Shown piece after piece: positions 18,982 through 27,352 of a stretch of DNA of 64,000 nt (its first letter is position 1; every line of letters starts with the position of its first letter). The translations under genes and the position numbers were made by a program. The DNA comes from JAUPKT01 sp964427855 (lineage in GTDB: Bacteria > Desulfobacterota > Desulfomonilia > Desulfomonilales > Desulfomonilaceae): positions 1 to 64,000 of the forward strand of contig CAYRVH010000006.1 of NCBI GenBank assembly GCA_964427855.1, given 5' to 3'. Below the pieces are notes generated by a model that saw only the letters and a list, made by a program, of their open reading frames with translations, ran no database searches and was not told the origin of the DNA.

Positions 18982-20844
18982 ATGTGCGGCATTTGTGGGA
19001 TAGTTGACTTTAATACGGCTCCGTTGGGATCGAGCGTGGAATCCATGAACCGCGCCCTCGTTCACAGGGGCCCGGACATGGAAGGGATCAAGGAGTTTCG
19101 AGAGTGTGCGCTGGGACATCGGCGTCTTTCCATACTGGATCTCTCCGAGGCTGCTCGGCAACCTATGGTCTTGTCAGCGAGAGGCATTGCGCTGGTTTTC
19201 AACGGGGAGATTTACAACTTTCGGAGCCTACGTGCATCGCTGGAAAAAAAGGGGCACGTCTTCAAGACCAATTCGGATTCAGAAGTGCTCTTGGCACTTT
19301 ACGCTGAAAAACAAGAGGATATGCTTGAAGATCTCAACGGGATGTTCAGTTTCGCCATCTGGGACGACGAGAGAAAGAGGTTATTTTTAGCTCGAGATCG
19401 GCTTGGCAAAAAGCCCCTCTACTATCATGCCTCAGTAGGGAGATTGAGTTTCTCGTCTGAGCTGTATTCGTTGCGGCAGGATCCGACCGTACCGCAGAAC
19501 ATATCCGCGCAGGCCCTGTTCCAATATTTCCTTTACGATTTCATTCCGGCGCCTCAAACCATCTTCAGCGGAGTAGCCAAACTGCCTGCCGGCCATAGGG
19601 CTTTTTTTGACCGAGACGGGCTAAGAATAGAACGTTATTGGACGCCGCCGCTGCCAGATGAGCCTCAAGACTATGGGCAAGCCTGCGTGGCGCTGCAAGA
19701 ATTGCTCGAAGATTCTGTAAAACTGCGCCTCATTTCCGACGTACCGCTCGGGACCTTTTTGAGCGGAGGCATCGATTCAACGCTGATCTCGGCCCTTGTC
19801 ACGCGCCACGCAGCGCGGCGAGTCAAGACGTTCAGTATCGGGTTTCCCGGGACCTCTCATGATGAATCAAAGTGGTCTCAGATGGCCGCGAGATATTTGG
19901 GGACACATCATAAAGAATTTTCGTCGAATCTCGACATTGAGACACTATTCCCTGACATAGTACAGCATTTCGGTGAACCTTTCGTCGACTCCTCAGCGGT
20001 TCCCACGTGGCATCTCGCCCGCCAGACGCGACAAGACGTCACCGTCGCTCTGTCCGGCGACGGCGGAGATGAACTCTTTGGAGGATACGATCGATATTTG
20101 GCGCGGCGCCTTCAATCATTCTATGAAGTTCTGCCCAAGGTGGTTCGGACTCGTTTCATCGAGCCGCTTGTAGAAAAATTGCCCGAAACAACAGACTATT
20201 ACGGCACAAGCACGCTCAAGAAGCTGAAACTGTTTCTCAGAGGGTGTGCTCGTTTCCACGAACAACCTCTCGCTCTGGTCCCTCGAACCTTCTCCCAAGA
20301 GCAAGCGGCTCGGCTGACCGGCGTTACGTATCAACCAGAGGGGGATACCTGCTTGTCCATTGCGCGGCAATATGTTGGATTGGAACCCGCGACCGCCATG
20401 ATGCTCACGGACATCCAGACCTACCTCGCCGAAGATATTCTCACCAAAGTAGATAGAATGGCCATGGCCCACTCCCTGGAAGTGCGGTGTCCGCTGCTGG
20501 ACTATCGAGTCGTGGAGCTCGCCTGCAGGCTACCTCTGAGCTTTAAGCTCAAACGTATCGCCTCAAAGAGAATTCTACGGGACGTTGCAAAACCGTATGT
20601 ACCCGCCTCGATCCTGGCGAGGCCCAAGTATGGCTTCCAAATTCCTTTGGGGGAATGGCTGAAGGGAAAACTCCGTCCTTGGGCTGAATCCATGCTTTTT
20701 GACGTCTCTTTTCAGTCTCTTGATGGACGATATATTGGAGCCCTGTGGGATGAACATCAGTCTGGGCGCTGCGACCACGCTCATCGCCTTTGGCTGGTGT
20801 TGATCTTTCAGGAATGGAACCGACAATTCAGGCAGCAGCCATAA
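18982..20844 (+). CDS. asnB: Glutamine-hydrolysing asparagine synthase-like amidotransferase
   Basis: 620 aa. Residue 2 is the N-terminal nucleophile cysteine (MCGICGIVDF) of a class II glutamine amidotransferase domain (to ~200). The C-terminal synthetase domain has the PP-loop FLSGGIDSTLISAL for ATP. The glutamine ammonia is transferred to an activated carboxylate; AsnB makes asparagine, but copies in polysaccharide loci often amidate other substrates. AGGATCTCTGG precedes the ATG. The glycosyltransferase genes from 23 kb, after an IS and tRNA, suggest it belongs with a surface polysaccharide locus. Confidence 0.9.
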   Translation: MCGICGIVDFNTAPLGSSVESMNRALVHRGPDMEGIKEFRECALGHRRLSILDLSEAARQPMVLSARGIALVFNGEIYNFRSLRASLEKKGHVFKTNSDSEVLLALYAEKQEDMLEDLNGMFSFAIWDDERKRLFLARDRLGKKPLYYHASVGRLSFSSELYSLRQDPTVPQNISAQALFQYFLYDFIPAPQTIFSGVAKLPAGHRAFFDRDGLRIERYWTPPLPDEPQDYGQACVALQELLEDSVKLRLISDVPLGTFLSGGIDSTLISALVTRHAARRVKTFSIGFPGTSHDESKWSQMAARYLGTHHKEFSSNLDIETLFPDIVQHFGEPFVDSSAVPTWHLARQTRQDVTVALSGDGGDELFGGYDRYLARRLQSFYEVLPKVVRTRFIEPLVEKLPETTDYYGTSTLKKLKLFLRGCARFHEQPLALVPRTFSQEQAARLTGVTYQPEGDTCLSIARQYVGLEPATAMMLTDIQTYLAEDILTKVDRMAMAHSLEVRCPLLDYRVVELACRLPLSFKLKRIASKRILRDVAKPYVPASILARPKYGFQIPLGEWLKGKLRPWAESMLFDVSFQSLDGRYIGALWDEHQSGRCDHAHRLWLVLIFQEWNRQFRQQP

Positions 20845-20890
20845 AGAGAGTGGACAGGACATTTGTCGCGGCTCTCGTGAGAATAAATTC

Positions 20891-22074
20891 TAGTCTCCCG
20901 CGTTAGAAACCGGATTTAAGCAAAGGAGGCGATGAGATTTCTCAGGGACGCGGCGTTTCCCTGGAATCGGTTGAACCTCCTGAACAGTCTCTGTTTCAGC
21001 AGAGGGAGGCTGGAAAAGTACCGGTTGCGAGTGGTTTTCTTGTTGGTTTCCTTCCATACCAATTCAACCGGATTGAATTCCGGAGAGTAGGGAGGGAAAG
21101 GATGGATTTCTATCTTGTCAGTCTTATCTTTTAACCATTTGGAGATCTCTTCGGTCTTGTGGTATCTGGCATTGTCCACGATCAGGTGAATCTTACGACC
21201 TTTGTAATGCCTCACCAGTCTCTTGAGGAACCATAAGAATGTCGTGCCGTTAAACCGGTCTACCCAGCTGAAATGCCCTTTGGGGTCTGCACCCATCACA
21301 ACGGCTCAGAGGACTTTTGTTTTTTCTGGTGGGAAAACTCTTCACCTCGTGCCCCACTCCCCGTTCAGCCCAGTGACGACAGAGCGTCACCGACTGTTCG
21401 AAACTCGCCTCATCCCCGTACATCATATGCTCCGTTCTTCCTGGACTTTTTTTAATCTCAGACAATGTGACTTTCACCCAGGTTGTCTGACGATCCTTAT
21501 CGGCCTTCGAAAGCTTTTGTCGTGGATACTGAATCGAAAAACCCAGCATTCGGAGCGTGCGACGAATTTGAGACAAGCTCAATCGAAGCCCAAAGCGTTT
21601 CCGGACGACCTCCGCCACTACCGCAGCGGTCCAAACACCCGTGTCCAACCTTGCTGCTTCAGGGCCGCCTCGTATGATTTCACGAAGCTCCTGAGACTGT
21701 ACTGGAGATAATCTGGGAGCCTTCCCCGCATACGGGCCTCTCTGTCTGACTCCTTGCAAGCCGCCCTGCCGGTATTTACGAATCCATTCTCCAACCGTGC
21801 TCCGGGCCACCTCACAAATCTGGGCAGCTTGTTCCATGGTCTTGCCCTTATCACATATCATAGGGCAACGGAGTCTGGTACTTACCCACCACTCCTTATT
21901 TCTCCTGGCTGTTTCTCGCTCATCTATGATCCGCTGCCTCTCCTCCGGCGTCAGCCTCAAACCAGGTCTTGCCATGAATCATCCCTCCCAACTTCTCGCT
22001 CATGGCAAACCCCTTAGCAAAATGAATCCAAAAAGTCGCGCTTTTTCTCATACAATTCTCTTTGCGCGAGACTA
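20891..22074 (-). mobile_element. IS630-family insertion sequence, probably inactive
   Basis: About 1.18 kb, typical for IS630. The ends are imperfect inverted repeats that start with the TA target: TAGTCTCCCGCG at 20891 and, on the opposite strand, TAGTCTCGCGC ending at 22074. Inside is one minus-strand transposase reading frame, broken. The element lies between asnB and the tRNA/glycosyltransferase region. Confidence 0.8.
20916..21975 (-). pseudogene. IS630-family transposase, frameshifted
   Basis: The first frame (21250-21975, 241 aa) has the helix-turn-helix (TMEQAAQICEVARSTVGEWI), the linker and the first catalytic Asp (MMYGDEASFEQ). The second frame (20916-21299) has the second Asp (LIVDNARYHKT) and the Glu (PPYSPEFNPVELVWKE) of the DDE triad. 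The frames are +1 relative to each other, and the +1 frame has a TGA just before the conserved MMGADP region, so joining needs both a frameshift and loss of a stop. That suggests decay, although an A_AAA_AAC slippery heptamer occurs in the first frame near 21322. Confidence 0.8.
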
Positions 22075-22330
22075 TAGATGGGGATCCGAAGCGGCTCTAC
22101 CGGACGAGCGCTCTTCAAACTCGACGAGGTTGCCCTCGAGTTCTCGATCAATAAAATAACCACCCCCAGCGCAGCTCATCTTGATTCTTTTCGATCGCGA
22201 AAGCACCTCACAGAGATTGCCAAACATCTTTTCCGCTGTGTGGCCAAGATCGTTGGCCTCGGTATCCCCTAAGCCCAAGGCCAGGGAGGGTGGGAAACGT
22301 ATGCACGTACCAGTGGCAGAAATATGAGGT
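22075..22330 (-). pseudogene. Possible gene remnant truncated at the IS630 edge
   Basis: On the minus strand a frame runs from about 22333 (after a TGA) to a TAG made by the IS end, giving 82-85 residues such as TCIRFPPSLALGLGDTEAND and CAGGGYFIDRELEGNL. It reads like protein and stops at the IS border, which suggests a gene cut by the insertion. No family is recognised, no good start is seen, and the plus strand also has an open frame here, so this is tentative. Confidence 0.25.
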
Positions 22331-22539
22331 CAGCCCCTAATGCTAGATTCAGACGGGTTTTTTTTGTTGAGAGAGCTGCTTCATGGGCGGCCTTCCTACA
22401 GTCCTTTGAAGCGCATAAAATATTTTCCCGGAGAGCTTATGATGCGGTTAATGGCCAGGGCGATAACGTCCGCTCTTGTTGACTAAAGCCATTAAATATG
22501 CTTTTTTATAGTCAGTAGGTTAACTCATGAGGATCATTT

Positions 22540-22707
22540 ATGGAAAAAGACAAAGACGTATCAATTGAATCCCAGGAATCTGTTCTGGCCGATACAACGG
22601 AGGAGCAGGCGGTAGAGGTCAGTAAGAAGCTGGACTGGTTGGTTCAGATCGACGACAGCGAACTTCCCCAGAGTGTCAAGGACCATTTCCGAAGTCATCA
22701 GGAATGA
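22540..22707 (+). CDS. Small acidic protein, 55 aa, unknown
   Basis: ATG at 22540 is preceded by ATGAGGATCATTT, a good ribosome site with AGGA about 6 bases away. The product is 55 residues, rich in Glu/Asp/Ser (SIESQESVLADTTEEQAVEV), with a short hydrophobic WLVQI and no signal peptide. It sits between the IS630 element and a fragment of a related IS. Not recognised; it could be a remnant or cargo gene. Confidence 0.45.
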   Translation: MEKDKDVSIESQESVLADTTEEQAVEVSKKLDWLVQIDDSELPQSVKDHFRSHQE

Positions 22708-22714
22708 CCACACC

Positions 22715-22850
22715 CCTTGGTATGTTTTATTTCGATGAGTCGTCCCTCCCCACGTCACGCTGGTGGCCAAACCTTTACCAAAATGAATCGAAAAAGTCCC
22801 GCCTTTCCTCATCCAATTCTCTATGGGCAAGAGGAGCAGCTCTTGCATCA
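22715..22850. mobile_element. Degenerate IS630-type end fragment beside tRNA-Arg
   Basis: Resembles the right end of the intact IS at 21965-22074. Shared stretches include CCAAAATGAATCGAAAAAGT versus GCAAAATGAATCCAAAAAGT, then TCATCCAATTCTCT versus TCATACAATTCTCT, and a GGGAGGGA block on the opposite strand. No transposase is present. The fragment ends within a few bases of the 3' end of the tRNA-Arg gene. Confidence 0.5.
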
Positions 22851-22857
22851 TAGATGG

Positions 22858-22931
<74 letters not shown>

Positions 22932-23212
22932 ACGCCTCATCGATGAAGAAAAACCTCTGGTAGATTTTTTTATTATACAAGTCACACGGGCTACGGTGAA
23001 AAGCTGTTCCCAAAATGCCCAGTAGCGCATCGTCCTTTTTTGGCATGGTCGCCATACGGTAACCGAGTTTTACCACTTATCCAGTCTTGCGCAACGCTGT
23101 CCAGCCTCACGTTGCTCCAGCCGCGTGTGTCAAGCATCAAAGAAAGCGCAGTCATCTCGGATCAATTCGTTGCCACATTCATTCCAAGTATAACCCAACT
23201 CGCCTCACAATA
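22932..23212. other. Intergenic region, nothing recognised
   Basis: About 280 bases between tRNA-Arg and the first glycosyltransferase gene. I see no gene, clear promoter or terminator on either strand. Confidence 0.4.
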
Positions 23213-24310
23213 CTAGTTTGCAGAGTCAAAATCAAGGCCGAGTATCTCCTCATACACAGAATATACGGTGTGAGCAACGTTCTCCCAGCTCATGTCCGTC
23301 TTGTTCTTGAGACAGCCAGCAGCCCCCATGGATCGAGCCCAAGAGGGGTCTTTTAAGATCTTCATCATGGCGTCGGCCAGTTTGCGGGGTTGCCCAGGCT
23401 CCACAAGCAAACCCGTTCGATGGTCTTCCACTTGCTCTGGAAGAGCGCCCACTTTCGTGGCGATGACTGGCCGGGAACACGAGTACGCCACAGAAACAAT
23501 ACCCGATTGCGTAGCCTCTACGTAAGGAGTGACCACAGCCATGGACTGCTGACAAAGCTCGGCAATTTCTTCGTCAGCCAAGAACTTGTCGATGAGCACG
23601 ATACGGCGGTTATCTTCTGTTGCATCCTCATATCTGCTGGCGCCTTCGCCGGCGATAATGATCTCTATGTCCTGGGGAAGGAATTTGGCTGCCTGAATGA
23701 GGGTCTCAATTCCTTTGTATGGTCTTATTCGTCCAAAAAACAGGAACATTCTGCGCTGCTGGACGCCTTGTTTGAGGTAGTTTTCGTAAAAGGTATAGGC
23801 TCCATGGGGGATTGCGACGAGCTTTTTCTCATCGAAGCCATTCTGGGCGGCCATGGCCTGGTTGTATTGGTAGTGAACGAAGATGCGGGAGCTGCATCTC
23901 CCAAGAATTCTCGTGCTGATTTTTTTTCTTAGGCTGTCTCCAAGATGCGGTATAGGATCATGCAAGGTCCACACAAGCCTTTGCCTGTTCAAGAATGGGA
24001 GCAGGCCCACAAGCCAGATATTTTCGTTGGTGAAATGAACGATATCGGCCCGCTGGCCGCGGATTTGTCTGATCAGCAGAGGATAGAGTGCGGCGAATAA
24101 AGGCGTTTTCAGTATATTTTTTTGCGTGAAATCTTCAGGGACCAGCACTTCCTGCAGGCGTACCCTCCTGTCAATGCCTCGGTAAGCGCGCTGGGGTTTG
24201 CGAGGCAAAACCAAAGCCACGTCGCACTTTGCAGCCAAGGCGTTGGCCAGAGCGACTGCGTAGTACAGCATGCCTCCTTTGCCGTAAAAATTAACGATTA
24301 AAACCTTCAT
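23213..24310 (-). CDS. Glycosyltransferase, GT4-like
   Basis: 365 aa with GT-B fold. The N-terminal domain begins MKVLIVNFYGKGGMLYYAVA with the Gly-rich loop. The C-terminal domain has FLFFGRIRPYKGIETLIQAA and EATQSGIVSVAYSCSRPVIA, then GLLVEPGQP, the nucleotide-sugar binding region of GT4 enzymes. Expected to move a sugar from a nucleotide donor onto a lipid-linked glycan at the inner face of the membrane. It overlaps the next upstream gene by 20 bases, within a run of three glycosyltransferases. Sugar specificity cannot be told. Confidence 0.85.
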   Translation of the reverse strand: MKVLIVNFYGKGGMLYYAVALANALAAKCDVALVLPRKPQRAYRGIDRRVRLQEVLVPEDFTQKNILKTPLFAALYPLLIRQIRGQRADIVHFTNENIWLVGLLPFLNRQRLVWTLHDPIPHLGDSLRKKISTRILGRCSSRIFVHYQYNQAMAAQNGFDEKKLVAIPHGAYTFYENYLKQGVQQRRMFLFFGRIRPYKGIETLIQAAKFLPQDIEIIIAGEGASRYEDATEDNRRIVLIDKFLADEEIAELCQQSMAVVTPYVEATQSGIVSVAYSCSRPVIATKVGALPEQVEDHRTGLLVEPGQPRKLADAMMKILKDPSWARSMGAAGCLKNKTDMSWENVAHTVYSVYEEILGLDFDSAN

Positions 24311-25496
24311 GAGCGACTTTTTGGTAAAGCAGCGTCATCTTTTGGGCTACAATGTCCCAGTCGTATTTTGTCTCGACCGTCCTCCTGGCATGGTCCGCAA
24401 TGGTCTGGTAGAGGTTGCGGTCTCGAATGAGGGATGTGATAGCCGCGGCAAACGTGGTAGGCTCATCGGCTTGAAGAAAATCCTTGCCTGGCTGTAGTTC
24501 CAGGCCTTCCGCCCCTTTTTGGGTCGAGACCACCGGCCTCCCCAAAGCCATGGCCTCGAGAATTTTGAGCCTGCTGCCGCTGCCTGCCCTGAGAGGCGCA
24601 ACCGCTACGGCTGCTCGTTGGTAGTAGGGCAGGACGTCTGGTACGTCGGCAGAGACCTCGACGCTGCCTGACATGAGCCGAGTAACGCTGAGGGACGGCT
24701 TGCGTCCGACCAAAAGAACCTTTACATTGACATGAAACTTATTGATAAGAGGGAGAATGTCGTTACAGAGCCACATGGCAGCGTCTTGGTTCGGGAGGTA
24801 GTCAAAGGCTCCGACGAATATCACCACAGGATTGTGCACAGGGCTTAAGGGCCTGAGCAAGGCGGTGTCCACGCCATTCTCCACGACTTCTACCGGTGGA
24901 AGCGGGGACTCTTTTGCCTCAAGTCGTTCCTTGTCTGCCTGCGACATGACCACAATTGCTGACATACTCCTGTCCACGGCTGATTCGTAGTGCGACATTT
25001 TTTTCCATTCCAGCCACCAGAACTTTTTGGCGATGAATGAGTTTGCCAGTCGATAACTCTGAAATGCCAGGTCGGCGTCGAGATTATGTTTGGTCAAAAC
25101 ACTCGGCGGTCGTATGTCATGAGGCATCGCTCGTACGTACTCTCCCATGTAGGTATGTTCTATCTGCAGAATATGAGGCCTAAACTGAGCCAATTGGTTG
25201 CGAACATACTCCATTGCGCTTCTGGAGTGGTATCGCCAGACATAGTAGGGGACTACATGGGATGCCATTGCAAGAAGCCGACGCGCGTAAGAACGATTGG
25301 GTAAGCAAAAAGTACGCACATGGCTGCAATATCGCCCCAGATAAGAGGTATATTCCTCCTCTTCTCTTTTTATGACCAAGGCCACGAGGCTGATCTCTGT
25401 CTCTTGCGATAACCGTTTGATCAGGTTGAATTGTCGGAGCTTGTCGCCGCTCTCCGGAGGAAAAGGCAGCTTGGGCGATATCCACAGTACTCTCAT
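24291..25496 (-). CDS. Glycosyltransferase of the XrtA/PEP-CTERM-associated type
   Basis: 401 aa from the Met at 25496 (MRVLWISPKLPFPPESGDKL), where the GT domain begins; an upstream Met at 25523 is possible. The N-terminus resembles the GT family found with exosortase/polysaccharide loci. The C-terminal donor site includes VIFVGAFDYLPNQDAAMWLC, SGSRLKILEAMALGRPVVST and GLELQPGKDFL. No exosortase or PEP-CTERM protein is visible here, so only the enzyme class is supported. It probably acts with its two neighbours in exopolysaccharide assembly. Confidence 0.8.
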   Translation of the reverse strand: MRVLWISPKLPFPPESGDKLRQFNLIKRLSQETEISLVALVIKREEEEYTSYLGRYCSHVRTFCLPNRSYARRLLAMASHVVPYYVWRYHSRSAMEYVRNQLAQFRPHILQIEHTYMGEYVRAMPHDIRPPSVLTKHNLDADLAFQSYRLANSFIAKKFWWLEWKKMSHYESAVDRSMSAIVVMSQADKERLEAKESPLPPVEVVENGVDTALLRPLSPVHNPVVIFVGAFDYLPNQDAAMWLCNDILPLINKFHVNVKVLLVGRKPSLSVTRLMSGSVEVSADVPDVLPYYQRAAVAVAPLRAGSGSRLKILEAMALGRPVVSTQKGAEGLELQPGKDFLQADEPTTFAAAITSLIRDRNLYQTIADHARRTVETKYDWDIVAQKMTLLYQKVAHEGFNR

Positions 25497-25534
25497 TCCG
25501 GGTCTTCTTTCATGACTAAGCATGCACCGCAGAC

Positions 25535-26734
25535 CTACCGCCGGGCTCTGCGACGCGCAGCCTGTTGGATGACCCGGCGATAAAACTCTTCATAGAGCCC
25601 CACAATCCTATCCCATGAATATTCTGCGAGGACGTATTCCCGGGCCTGTTGACCGAGCGCCCCAGCGGTCTCTTTGTCTTCGATGGCTTTGCGAAGGACC
25701 TGCGCCAGATCGTTTATAGACTTGTTGGAAAACACAAAGCCTTTTCCTGCGAGGGCTTCGACATTTTCGGGTATGTCGCTCACGATGCAGCATTTACCGT
25801 AGCTCATGGCCTCCAAAAGAGCCACAGGCATACCTTCGATTTCAGACGGCAGCACAAACAGGGCCGCATTCGTTATGAGTTCGAGATACGCGTCACCGGA
25901 CACATAACCAGGGAAAAGGATTTTATCGCTTTTCTGTCCGAGGTCATGAAGTGATCGAATGTAGTCCTTTTCGAAGGGGTCGTCACCCGCGACCACTAGT
26001 TTAAGTGGTGGATCCACTTTGAGGAACGCTTCGATAAGATAGTGGGCACCTTTCTCCGGGACAAGCCTCGCAGCAAAAAGGATGTAATCGCTTCCATCGA
26101 GGCCCAGCGCTTTGATGTGATTCGGGGCCTTAGGGGTTGGCGGTTCGACGCCGTTGGGAATGTAGGTTACTTCTCGATCCAGCGTCTTTTCAAAATGCTC
26201 CTTCATGGTCCGGGATACGCAGGTGACCGCGTGTGGGAACGCACGGAGGGTGTAGTCGTTCATCCTCAAAAACAGGCGCGACAGAGGCCCCCATTTGGCC
26301 CGTTTCCATAGAAGGGCATGCATCTGGACTACGGTGGGGATGCCAACTAAACGTGGAAACACGGAAAAGAGGGAAAATTCGTGGATATGCAAGACGTCGA
26401 GTTCGGTGTGGCGAGATGATCCACGTCCTGACAGCGTTGCCCGAAGGGACCGGCCAGCGCTGTTGAGGAGAATAGGGAACATCGCCGTCGTGAACAAGGT
26501 AATTTTGTGGAGATGTTTTTGGAGGATGGAGGGGCAAACCCTTATCTCCATGCCTTTGTAATATCCGGTCTTGGAACCAAACTGGGAAGCCGAGAAGACG
26601 ATCACCCTATGACCGCGTTGAACCAATCGACTGCCAAGTCTTTCTGTGACTGATTCAATACCCCCTCCTAAGGAAATCCCTTTCACCGCCATGAAACCTA
26701 TGGTCAACGGACGTTGGCCATCTGCTTCCCGCAT
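25535..26734 (-). CDS. Glycosyltransferase, GT4 family
   Basis: 399 aa from the Met at 26734; the longer start at 26776 would overlap the STAS gene by 38 bases. N-terminal GT-B domain MAVKGISLGGGIESVTERLG; C-terminal LFAARLVPEKGAHYLIEAF, then FVLPSEIEGMPVALLEAMSYG with the EGxPxxLLEAM signature of GT4. Most similar in layout to retaining glycosyltransferases that extend lipid-linked polysaccharides. It directly follows the STAS gene and precedes two more glycosyltransferases on the same strand. Confidence 0.85.
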   Translation of the reverse strand: MREADGQRPLTIGFMAVKGISLGGGIESVTERLGSRLVQRGHRVIVFSASQFGSKTGYYKGMEIRVCPSILQKHLHKITLFTTAMFPILLNSAGRSLRATLSGRGSSRHTELDVLHIHEFSLFSVFPRLVGIPTVVQMHALLWKRAKWGPLSRLFLRMNDYTLRAFPHAVTCVSRTMKEHFEKTLDREVTYIPNGVEPPTPKAPNHIKALGLDGSDYILFAARLVPEKGAHYLIEAFLKVDPPLKLVVAGDDPFEKDYIRSLHDLGQKSDKILFPGYVSGDAYLELITNAALFVLPSEIEGMPVALLEAMSYGKCCIVSDIPENVEALAGKGFVFSNKSINDLAQVLRKAIEDKETAGALGQQAREYVLAEYSWDRIVGLYEEFYRRVIQQAARRRARR

Positions 26735-26738
26735 CCGA

Positions 26739-27068
26739 TCAAGAGAACGATTTGACTGCGCTATCCAATGATTCATGTATATCCAAAATCCTGTGTAGGC
26801 GAGTCAATTGCAAGAGCTCAGACACTTGCGAACTAGGATTAGCGATTTTCATTTCTCCGTGGTTTTTCAAGACTGTTTTCAACGCGGCCACAAGTTCTCC
26901 GCAGCCAGAACTATCTATGAGACGGGTTTTTTGGAGATTCAGGACAAGTTTGATGCCGTGCTCCTGAGCCACTTCTTTAATAAGATTCTTCAGCTTGGGG
27001 GCGGCCGAGGCGTCAAGCCGCTCATCCGCGTGAACAATTGTCACGCCATGCATCTTTTCCACTTCCAT
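26739..27068 (-). CDS. STAS-domain anti-sigma-factor-antagonist-like protein
   Basis: 109 aa, a single STAS domain. Residues 50-57 (LIDSSGCG) match the phosphoacceptor motif of SpoIIAA/RsbV proteins, Ser54 being the expected site. In that family, phosphorylation by a partner kinase controls binding to an anti-sigma factor or other target. No kinase or phosphatase is nearby, so the partner is elsewhere. Its place at the head of three glycosyltransferases suggests a switch for polysaccharide production, which is inference. Confidence 0.85.
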   Translation of the reverse strand: MEVEKMHGVTIVHADERLDASAAPKLKNLIKEVAQEHGIKLVLNLQKTRLIDSSGCGELVAALKTVLKNHGEMKIANPSSQVSELLQLTRLHRILDIHESLDSAVKSFS

Positions 27069-27352
27069 GCCATCACGCTCCTTTCACAGTCATTTTTATA
27101 TTCTTCCTCTATCATCTGATTCATTGCTTCAGAGCGATCAGCCGTTTGGACGCCTTCCAACCGCTCTTCATGGCAGGCATGGGATCACCCTCAGTGGTGG
27201 CAGGAGGGCTCACAGCCGGATAATCATGACGGAAATAAGGGTCGTCAGCCCAGCGTCTCGCCCCGTGGTGAAACGGCAAGCTCTCAATGACACAACGACG
27301 CGCAACGACTTCAAAAAATGCAGTCTCTCTCAAGCATAAGAGCCACACGGCC
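27069..27352. other. Intergenic region with a doubtful minus-strand ORF
   Basis: About 284 bases between the STAS gene and the nucleotidyltransferase fusion. A minus-strand frame continues through 27121-27456, partly inside the fusion gene; it has no clear start or ribosome site and no recognised motif, so I do not call it. Confidence 0.3.

Noticed and set aside
21322..21330. Programmed -1 frameshift in the IS630 transposase
   Set aside because: The DDE frame is +1 relative to the first frame, and a -1 slip runs quickly into a stop, so the heptamer cannot join the two parts as they stand.
23000..23213. Gene between tRNA-Arg and the glycosyltransferase
   Set aside because: No open frame with a ribosome site or protein-like composition.
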